The position numbers were made by a program, and so were the translations under genes. 64,000 nucleotides of DNA. Source: Thermomonas sp. (GTDB lineage: Bacteria > Pseudomonadota > Gammaproteobacteria > Xanthomonadales > Xanthomonadaceae). Where the stretch lies: positions 23,142-87,141 of the forward strand of contig NZ_JAHRWW010000027.1 in assembly GCF_019104945.1 (NCBI RefSeq). Direction: 5' to 3'. Positions 54,151-62,100 of this stretch are shown piece by piece; position 1 is the stretch's first letter; every line of letters starts with the position of its first letter. The notes beneath the pieces were generated by a model. The model ran no database searches and was not told where the DNA came from. It was given only the letters and a program-made list of their open reading frames with translations.

Positions 54151-56256
54151 ATGCCAAGCCAATCTCTCCGCTCTCGTTCGTTTCAACGCCAGCTGCTCAC
54201 CCTTGCCTTACTCGGCGCGCTCTCTAGCCCCGCCTTTGCCGATGAAGGCTGCTACGTCTGGAACGGCAGCAGCTGGGTCATTACGGCAGGTAACACCAAT
54301 GCCGGTATCGAATCGGTCACAACCTCGCTACCGGTCAACCCCGTCACCGACAACAACACCACCTGCCACGCCACCTCCAGCGCCTATGGCTACTTCAATA
54401 ACGCCAGCGGCAACTACAGCAGCGCCTTCGGCTACGTCAGCCGCGCCTTTGGCGACTACAGCAACGCCTTCGGCAGCGCCAACTGGGCGCGTGGCAATTA
54501 CAGCAACGCCATTGGCGGCTCGAATATCGCCAACAGCGACTACGCCAGCGCCATCGGCTATGGCAATGCAATCAACGTTGGTGCCAACAATAGCTCAGCC
54601 ATGGGCTATGCCAACACTATCTTTGCCGCCAATAGCAGCGTGTTTGGCTACCTCAACTCGACCTTTGCGGCTGGCGGCAACGCCTTTGGCTACCTCAACA
54701 CGGTAGAAGGCGCAAACGCCAGCGGCATGGGCTATATGAACATTGCCAAAGGCAACAACAGCACCGCCGTAGGCTATACCAACAAAGCCACCGGCCTGAA
54801 CAGCAGCGCCTTGGGCTACATGGGCCAGGCCTTGGGCGAAAACAGCCTTGCCGTAGGCACATGGTATGACCGCGACGGCGATGGAACCGTAAGTGTAGAT
54901 GTAGATACAGACGGCGACGACGGTGCCGATGCCAGCAGCGAAACTGCGCTGGCCTCCGGCAAAAGCAGCGTGGCGGTAGGCGCAGGCGTACAAGCCACCG
55001 GCACAGGCAGCACCGCCGTAGGCGTTTGGAACCAAGCCACCGGCAACAATGCCGTTGCCATGGGCAACAGCAACGTTGCCAGCGGCGAGTTTGGCACAGC
55101 CATGGGCATGGGCAACACCGCCAGCAACTCTGCAAGTGCAGCTATCGGTACCAATAACAACGCCATCGGCAACGGCAGCAGTGCGGTGGGGCGTTTGAAC
55201 TACGCCAGAGCCACCGGCAGCAGCGCCTTTGGGTTCAACAACCAAATTCTGACGGCGGCCACCAATGCCAGCGTGTTCGGCAATAGCTCAGTCGCTGCCA
55301 ACATAGGTAGCACCGCGATTGGCTATATGGCCGTGGCAGACCGCGACTACGCTATCTCGGTAGGCCAAAGCGGTGGCGAGCACCAAATTATTCACCTTGC
55401 CGATGGCACTGAAGATACTGACGCGGTCAATCTGCGCCAGCTCAGAGCTGTTGTTGCGGGCGCAGCCGTAGATTTGTCGCCATTTGCTGCGGCATTTGGA
55501 GGCGGAGCTGCTTGGGCTGGCGGCATCTTCACTCCGCCTTCGTACATGATTCAGGGCACAAGCTATAACAATGTGGGTGCGGCCCTTGCTGCTATCGATA
55601 GCTGGATGACCAACAATAGCAATGGTGTCCAATACGATGACGCCAGCCATGCCACCGCCACGCTAGATGGCGCCAACGGCACCCAAGTGAAAAACGTGGC
55701 CGACGGTGTCGATGCACAGGATGCGGTCAACAAAGGCCAGATGGATGCAGGCGATGCCGCAACACTTGCCGCAGCCAACGCATATGCAGACGCTGGTGAT
55801 GCCGCCACGCTTACCGCAGCTAACACCCACGCCGACGCGGGCGACGCCGCCACCTTGACCGAATCGAAAACCTATACCGACACCAAAACCACGCAAACCC
55901 TGCAATCGGCCAATGCCTATACCGATAGCAAATTTGCCGCATGGAACGACAGCTTCACCCAATTTCAGCAGCAAACCCAAAACCGCTTGGACCAAATGGA
56001 CCGCCGCATGGTCAATATGGACCGCCGTATCGACCAAATTGGGGCCATGAGCGGGGCCATGAGCGCCGCCGCACTCAACACGGCGGGCTTGCCGGGCCGC
56101 AACCGCGTGGGCATTGGCGCAGGCGCACAAAACGGGCGCACCGCCGTAGCCATCAGCTACCAGCGGCTGGTGGCCCCCAACGCCAGCGTGTCCATTGGCA
56201 GCGCAATCTCCGGCAGCGACAGCAGCGTCTCGGCAGGTGCCGGTTTTAGCTGGTAA
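54151..56256 (+). CDS. YadA-like trimeric autotransporter adhesin
   Basis: A 701-residue surface protein. Residues 1-30 are a signal peptide (cleavage after AFA). From about 70 to 430 runs a left-handed beta-roll head of roughly 14-residue repeats (pattern SxAxGxxxxAxGxxS). Necks are DTDAVNLRQLR and DAQDAVNKGQM. Then come DAGDAATL-type repeats, a coiled coil and the C-terminal YadA anchor (about 640-701) ending in tryptophan. An acidic insert at residues 240-260, with four DxD/DGD steps, interrupts the head. It forms its own membrane pore as a trimer; the ligand is unknown. Confidence 0.93.
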   Translation: MPSQSLRSRSFQRQLLTLALLGALSSPAFADEGCYVWNGSSWVITAGNTNAGIESVTTSLPVNPVTDNNTTCHATSSAYGYFNNASGNYSSAFGYVSRAFGDYSNAFGSANWARGNYSNAIGGSNIANSDYASAIGYGNAINVGANNSSAMGYANTIFAANSSVFGYLNSTFAAGGNAFGYLNTVEGANASGMGYMNIAKGNNSTAVGYTNKATGLNSSALGYMGQALGENSLAVGTWYDRDGDGTVSVDVDTDGDDGADASSETALASGKSSVAVGAGVQATGTGSTAVGVWNQATGNNAVAMGNSNVASGEFGTAMGMGNTASNSASAAIGTNNNAIGNGSSAVGRLNYARATGSSAFGFNNQILTAATNASVFGNSSVAANIGSTAIGYMAVADRDYAISVGQSGGEHQIIHLADGTEDTDAVNLRQLRAVVAGAAVDLSPFAAAFGGGAAWAGGIFTPPSYMIQGTSYNNVGAALAAIDSWMTNNSNGVQYDDASHATATLDGANGTQVKNVADGVDAQDAVNKGQMDAGDAATLAAANAYADAGDAATLTAANTHADAGDAATLTESKTYTDTKTTQTLQSANAYTDSKFAAWNDSFTQFQQQTQNRLDQMDRRMVNMDRRIDQIGAMSGAMSAAALNTAGLPGRNRVGIGAGAQNGRTAVAISYQRLVAPNASVSIGSAISGSDSSVSAGAGFSW

Positions 56257-56295
56257 CCCCAGCGCAGCCTGCGCAACTTCAAACGGCGTGGCGCA

Positions 56296-58245
56296 TCAAA
56301 CCCCTCTCCCGTCGGGAGAGGGGTTGGGGTGAGGGGCCGGCAAAACCATCTCCACCACCAGCCCGCCTTCAGCGGGTGAATAAGCGCGCAGCGTGCCGCC
56401 GTGTGCGGCCACAATTCGGCGAGTGAAGTGATACCCCAAACCGCTGCCTTTTTTGCCTAGCGATGTGGTGGCGCGAAAATACGGAGTGCCAAGTTTTTCG
56501 ATGTCCTCGGGCGGCAGCCCCGGGCCGTGGTCGCGCACTGCGATGCGCAAGCCATCGAAATCGCGTTGGGCGCGCAGTTCAACCGTGGAATCAGGCGGTG
56601 AATAGCGCAGTGCATTGGCTAAAAGATTGCCAAGCGCCGCGTCGATCAAGGTGGAATCGAACGAAAAACGCCCCTCTGCGCACGCCAGAATACGAAGCCG
56701 CGCCAACCCTTCCACACCCTGCGCACGCACCGCATTTTCCAGTGTGTCACGAATCACGCAAGGCGCGCGGTTGATGAGCAGTGCGCCGTGGTCTAACGCT
56801 TCTGTCATCAAAAAGTGATCCACAAACCCCGCCAACGTGTCCGCGTTTTTGCGAATTTGCGCCAAGCGCTGCGTTTCTGCGGGCGCAAGATCGGGAAGCT
56901 TGATCTGTAGCATCTGCACGGAGCGATCAATCGCCGCCAATGGGTTGCCAAACTCGTGCGACAGCATCGCCACGAAGCGACGCTGCTCCTCTGCGCGGCT
57001 GGTGGCCATTGCGGCCTGCTGCATGGCGTCTGCCTTGTCGCGCTGCAGCTGTTGCAAGCGCAGCGCAAGGCCGTAGCTCATCACAAGCACGTGCACCAAA
57101 GTGGTGAGCTGATAAAAATTGGCCGTCACTATATTCCACGGCAGCCAGCCTAAATTCGTACCGGAATTGATCGCCGTGCCCAGCATGGGAATGATGAACG
57201 CAACGAAATACACCATTAACTCGCTGCGACGGCTGCTTCGCCATTGCAGCCAGAGCAAGCTCATACTGACAAGAAACACAACAGCATTAAGCGCATTCGC
57301 CAATTTAACCGCGTACAGCAGTTCCGCCCCCACCAGCCACGGCATCAGCGCAAACGGCAAGAATGCCAAATTGAATAAAGCAATCGAAAGAAACAAACGA
57401 TGCGCCCGAGGGTGGCGCGGTTTTAACCCCAGCAGCCCATCCCACATCAACACGATGCAAACAGAGCCGCCCAGCCAGCCAATGCGCGGAAGCGCGTCGG
57501 TAAACCATTGCGTGTCTTCTTCCAACAACACCGGAAGATAACCATTCGTGCCAAGGTGAAAGAGTAGCTGCGATGCCACGTAACCGGCGTAGCTCAGCAT
57601 TACCCCATCGCGCAGGCGTGCGCCAAGAATGAGGTAAAACGCCACGACAATCAGCAAAATACCGAAGTACCCACCGCGATAAAAATTGCTACGTGTTTCA
57701 TTTGCGGTATAAGCATTTACCTGCCATAGCGTGGCATGCACATTGATCGCATTGGTGGTGCGCACGCGAAAATACAGCTGCATGCCGGGGAAAATATCGG
57801 TAGCCAACGCAAACAGTCGCGTGCGGATAGGGCGGTCTTGATAGGGCCGGTAATAGCCAAGCGCGTAGTGTTGGTAGCGCCCGTTGGGCTGCTGCACCCA
57901 AACATCCACGTTTTCCAGTTCGGGGGTGCCAATACTCAACACCACCCGCTGCGGCGCGTTTAACTCGGGGTCAAGCTGCCCGCGAAACCAGTGCGCTTGG
58001 GTGTCATAGCCAAGGCTGCGTGTGCCGCGCAATGGCTTGAAATGCTGCTGCACAAAATCCGGCTGTGACACTGCGGCAAAAGCGAGGTCGCCGCTTGCAT
58101 CGGCATAGTGCGTTAAACGCCCATCCAACGAAACCTGCGGCGTTTGCGCACTGAACCGCAAAGACGGATTGGAAGCAATCGCAGGAAGCAGCGCAAACAC
58201 AAGCCAAACAAGGCTAATGCGACAGAACAGGCGCGGCAGGTTCAT
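56296..58245 (-). CDS. Histidine kinase with 7TMR-DISM sensor
   Basis: A 649-residue membrane sensor kinase. A signal peptide is followed by a periplasmic 7TMR-DISMED2 domain (about 30-180) and seven membrane helices (about 190-400). The kinase has the H box MLSHEFGNPLAAID near residue 430, N box LGNLLANALRYSPP, and G boxes DHGPGLP and KKGSGLGYHFTRRI. The last 14 residues come from a REP-like repeat and are probably not functional. It overlaps the response regulator gene by four bases. The signal, perhaps a carbohydrate or surface cue, is unknown. Confidence 0.93.
   Translation of the reverse strand: MNLPRLFCRISLVWLVFALLPAIASNPSLRFSAQTPQVSLDGRLTHYADASGDLAFAAVSQPDFVQQHFKPLRGTRSLGYDTQAHWFRGQLDPELNAPQRVVLSIGTPELENVDVWVQQPNGRYQHYALGYYRPYQDRPIRTRLFALATDIFPGMQLYFRVRTTNAINVHATLWQVNAYTANETRSNFYRGGYFGILLIVVAFYLILGARLRDGVMLSYAGYVASQLLFHLGTNGYLPVLLEEDTQWFTDALPRIGWLGGSVCIVLMWDGLLGLKPRHPRAHRLFLSIALFNLAFLPFALMPWLVGAELLYAVKLANALNAVVFLVSMSLLWLQWRSSRRSELMVYFVAFIIPMLGTAINSGTNLGWLPWNIVTANFYQLTTLVHVLVMSYGLALRLQQLQRDKADAMQQAAMATSRAEEQRRFVAMLSHEFGNPLAAIDRSVQMLQIKLPDLAPAETQRLAQIRKNADTLAGFVDHFLMTEALDHGALLINRAPCVIRDTLENAVRAQGVEGLARLRILACAEGRFSFDSTLIDAALGNLLANALRYSPPDSTVELRAQRDFDGLRIAVRDHGPGLPPEDIEKLGTPYFRATTSLGKKGSGLGYHFTRRIVAAHGGTLRAYSPAEGGLVVEMVLPAPHPNPSPDGRGV
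56299..56335. repeat. REP-like hairpin reaching into the histidine kinase gene
   Basis: AACCCCTCTCCC (56299-56310) and GGGAGAGGGGTT (56314-56325) form a 12-base stem with a three-base loop, followed by GGGGTGAGG. This is the widespread Xanthomonadales-type interspersed sequence. It separates two convergent genes and also encodes the last residues of the kinase (PHPNPSPDGRG). Confidence 0.75.
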
Positions 58246-59006
58246 AACGTCTTTGCAATTTCAGTTTGCGCTGCCCGCCATTCGCCGGGTGCCACACCAA
58301 AGCAGCGTTTGAAGGCTTTGCTAAATGCAGGTAAATCCCCATAACCGCAGTGCAGCGCGATATCGCCAATGTCCAAGCGTAAATCACGCAGCAAAACCCG
58401 GCTGCGCGCCAGCCGCTGGTCACGCGCGTAGCTGGCCACGGAGAGATCGCGCTCGGCAAACACTTGATACAACCGAGTGCGCGAACACTGCAACGCATGC
58501 GCAACGCCTTCCACTGTAAGCCGTGGGTTGTCGAGCTGGCTATCAATATAGCTGCACGCATCGGCAAAGAGCTGCGCGTCGGCGTTTGGCGCCTCGGCAG
58601 GTACGGCAGGCGGCGCTGCATCGCCACCACCCTTGCCTAAGCGCCGCAACAGGCTGCGGCAGCTGGCCTCAATCACTTCCAGCGTACTGCGTTTGGAAAG
58701 ATAAATATCCGCGCCCGCGTTGAACCCTTTTACCTGCTCGTCATTCGCGTCTAGCGCCGTCAGCATCACGATACCAATGGGCAGCCCCTGCACGCGCAGC
58801 TGCCGCGCAACTTCAAGCCCACTCATGCCGGGCAGCGCCACGTCTAGCAGCATCAGGTCGAAAGAGCTTTCAGGCGTACTTGCCAAAAACGCTTCCGCGC
58901 TTTCAAACCCGCTGGCGGTAAAGCCGCGCAGCTGCAGAAATTCCACAAGATCGGCCAAAAGTTCTGGGCTGTCTTCAACCACGGCAACTTGGGGAAAGGC
59001 TGGCAT
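58242..59006 (-). CDS. Response regulator with AraC-type DNA-binding domain
   Basis: A 254-residue regulator. The receiver domain holds the phosphorylation site Asp55 (LMLLDVALPG), acidic Glu11/Asp12 and the conserved Lys in YLSKR. An alanine/proline linker leads to an AraC/XylS double helix-turn-helix (LTVEGVAHALQCSRTRLYQVF and IGDIALHCGYGDLPAFSKAFKRCFG). The ATG at 59006 aligns with receiver starts; the longer frame to 59072 does not. It precedes the kinase by an ATGA overlap and is divergent from the exoprotein gene, its obvious candidate target. Confidence 0.92.
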   Translation of the reverse strand: MPAFPQVAVVEDSPELLADLVEFLQLRGFTASGFESAEAFLASTPESSFDLMLLDVALPGMSGLEVARQLRVQGLPIGIVMLTALDANDEQVKGFNAGADIYLSKRSTLEVIEASCRSLLRRLGKGGGDAAPPAVPAEAPNADAQLFADACSYIDSQLDNPRLTVEGVAHALQCSRTRLYQVFAERDLSVASYARDQRLARSRVLLRDLRLDIGDIALHCGYGDLPAFSKAFKRCFGVAPGEWRAAQTEIAKTL

Positions 59007-59135
59007 AAGGCAATAAAGGTAGAGGAAAGCAGAAAGTGTATGCGCCTTGCGGGGTTCTGGACGTTTAGACAAGCACCCGAAACAAATGGATTACCTGCAT
59101 TTTCGCTCGCACTGGCAATGTGCAGGCTCGCATTC

Positions 59136-59170
59136 GTGACGTTAAAAACCGGGGCTTTGCGCTGCGTCAC
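59136..59170. promoter_or_regulatory. Short inverted repeat before the exoprotein gene
   Basis: GTGACG (59136-59141) and CGTCAC (59165-59170) are complementary hexamers 23 bases apart in the 183-base divergent region between the AraC-type regulator and the exoprotein. They could be regulator half-sites, but arms this short may be chance. Confidence 0.3.
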
Positions 59171-59189
59171 ACATTAACAGGGATTTTTT

Positions 59190-62100
59190 ATGAATCGCGC
59201 ATACCGCATCGTCTTCAATTCCGCGCTGGGTGTTTGGCAGGTGGTGGCAGAAATTGCAAAAGGCCACGGCCAAGGCAAACGCAGCCGCGCGCGCAGCCCC
59301 CACCGCCTGAACGGGCTGCTGCTGGCCATGCTATTGCCCGGTGCCCTTATCAGCACCAGCGCATCGGCAGCCATCGCCCTGCCCACGCAAGACGGCACCA
59401 GCGCAGGCGGCGGCAGCACCACACCCGCACCGCCGCCGCCCGTCATCCCCGTCATCCCCGTCAACACCCTGCCCACCGGCGGCAGCATCAGCGTAGGCAA
59501 TGGCAGCATTAGCACCAGCGGCAGCGCCATGACGGTGCAACAGCAGTCGCAATATCTTGCCATCAACTGGCAAACCTTCGACATCGGCAGCGGTGCCAGC
59601 GTCAATTTCCTGCAACCCAATGCCAACGCCATCGCCCTGAACCGCGTGCTGGGCAGCAGCACCAGCAACATCTTCGGCAAACTCACCGGCAATGGCCAGG
59701 TGTGGCTGCTCAACCCCAACGGCGTGCTGTTTGGCAGCAGCGCGCAGGTCAACGTGGGCGGGCTGGTGGCCTCCACGCTGGGGTTGAGTGATGATGATTT
59801 CATCGCGGGCAACTACCGCTTCAGCGGCAGCGGCGGCAGCGTGGTCAACCAAGGCAGCGTGAACGCGGGCTACGCCGCCCTGCTGGGCGAAACCGTGCGC
59901 AACGAAGGCACCATTGCCGCGCGCATGGGCACGGTGGCGCTGGCGGCGGGCAACAAGGTCACGCTGGATTTCGATGGCGACCAACTGCTCAACGTGCAGG
60001 TGGACGAAGGCGCACTGCACGCGCTGGCCGACAACCGTGGCCTGATCCAGGCCGACGGCGGCACCGTGCTGATGACCGCGCGCGCCAAGGACGCCCTGCT
60101 CGACACCGCCGTCAACAACACCGGCGTGATCCGCGCCCGCACCGTGGAAAACCGCGACGGCCGTATCCTGCTGGTCGGCGACATGGACAGCGGCAGCGCC
60201 AACATCGCCGGCACGCTGGACGCCAGCGCGCCCGATGGCGGCAACGGTGGCTTCATCGAAACCAGCGCCGCCCACGTCAACGTGGCCGACAACGCCCTCA
60301 TCACCACCAAGGCCGCCACCGGCCAAAGCGGCACATGGCTGATCGACCCCACCGATTTCACCGTCGCCAAGAGCGGCGGCGACATGACCGGCGCGGCCCT
60401 GACCAACGCGCTTGCCAATGGCGACGTGGAAATCCAGAGCACCGCCGGCGCAGGCGGCGTGAATGGCGACGTGAACATCAAGGACACGGTGAGCTGGAGC
60501 CAGAACACCCTCACCCTCAATGCGCAGCGCGACATCAACGTCTTCAGCACGATGAACGCCAGCGGCACGGCGGGGTTGTTCTTCCGATACGGCCAGGCCG
60601 ATGCCGGTGGCAGCTACAACATCTATGCACCGGTGAACCTCGCCAGCACCGGCAGCTTCCGCACCCAGTCCGGCAGCGCGGGCGGCATCACCAACTGGAC
60701 GATCATCACCAGCCTGGGCGCGGCGGGCAGCAGCACCGGCACGGATTTGCAGGGCATGAGCGGCAATCTGGGCGGCAACTATGTGCTCGGCGCGGACATT
60801 GATGCCAGCAGCACGGCAACGTGGAACGCGGGCGCGGGTTTCACGCCCGTGGGTTTTCGTCCAGATGACAGTTCCGGCAACGGCTTCACCGGCACCCTCG
60901 ATGGCCTCGGCCATGTCATCGACGGCCTGACCATCAACAATCCGACGCTTCCCACTACCTACAAATACGTCGGCATGTTCGGCTACGCCACCAATGCGCG
61001 TATCGCCAACACCGGCCTGACCAATGTCTCTATTACAGGCGGCCCCAGCAGCGCGGCGGGCGGTTTTGTGGGCGCGTCCTACAGCAGCACCAGCATCTCC
61101 AACAGCTATGTCACCGGCTCCGTCACGGGTGCCGGCCATGCAGGCGGACTGATTGGCTTTGACTTCGTGCCGCGTGGCGCGGCCTTGCTGGATCATGTGT
61201 GGAGTGCCGGTACGGTAACAGCCACCGACATCCCTGCGGGCAGTCAAACCTTGGGCGGCATCGCGGGCGGCCTGATTGGTCTCGGTGGATTGTCCATCAC
61301 CAACAGCTATTCCACGGCAGACGTGCGCGGCAGTAACTATGTCGGCGGGCTGGCGGGAGCGCGTTTCCGCGGCACGATGGACAACAGCTATTTTGCCGGC
61401 AGTATCGGCGCGATTGATCCCAGCCGAAACATCTATGCCTTGGGTGCGCTGGTGGGCGAGTACTACGCAATCAACAGCGGCACTGAAATCAGAAACTCGC
61501 ACTGGAACACCGACGCGGCGGGTTCAGTCGGCGTTGGCATCAATAGCACAGGTCACATCATGGACAGCGCCAGCGTCACCGGCCTCACCACCGCGCAAAT
61601 GCGCGATGCCGCCAACTGGACAGGCTTCAATTTCACCGCCACGGCCAGCCAGAACGGTTGGGTGCTGGTCGATGGCGCGATGCCGCTGCTGGCCTCGGAA
61701 TGGTCGTCTTACATCCGCAACGCCCATCAGCTGCAGCTAATGGCGCTGGACCTGTCCGCCGACTACACGCTGGCGAACGACATCGACGCCAGCGCCACCA
61801 ACGGCGCGGCGGGCGACGTGTGGTACGGCGGCAGCTTCTCGCCCATCGGCACCGCCGCCGCCAAGTTCACCGGCAGTTTCGACGGCCAGGGCCACGTCAT
61901 CGACGGTCTCACCATCGACCGGGGCGCGCAGGACAACGTGGGCCTGTTCGGCTATGCGGGCGATGGCGCATTCTTCGCCAACGTCGGCTTGAGCAACGCC
62001 AACATCACTGGCCGCGCCTTCGTCGGCACCCTGCTGGGGCAAGGCGGCAATACCGATGCCGTCGCCATCGACAACGCCTGGTCGTCCGGCACCGTCACTT

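Noticed and set aside
59331..61502. A 723-codon open frame on the minus strand
   Set aside because: It lies wholly opposite the TpsA frame. Its sequence is a low-complexity mix of Ala, Gly, Val, His and Asp that follows from GC-rich repeat codons, and the plus strand has recognisable ESPR, TPS and GLUG domains.
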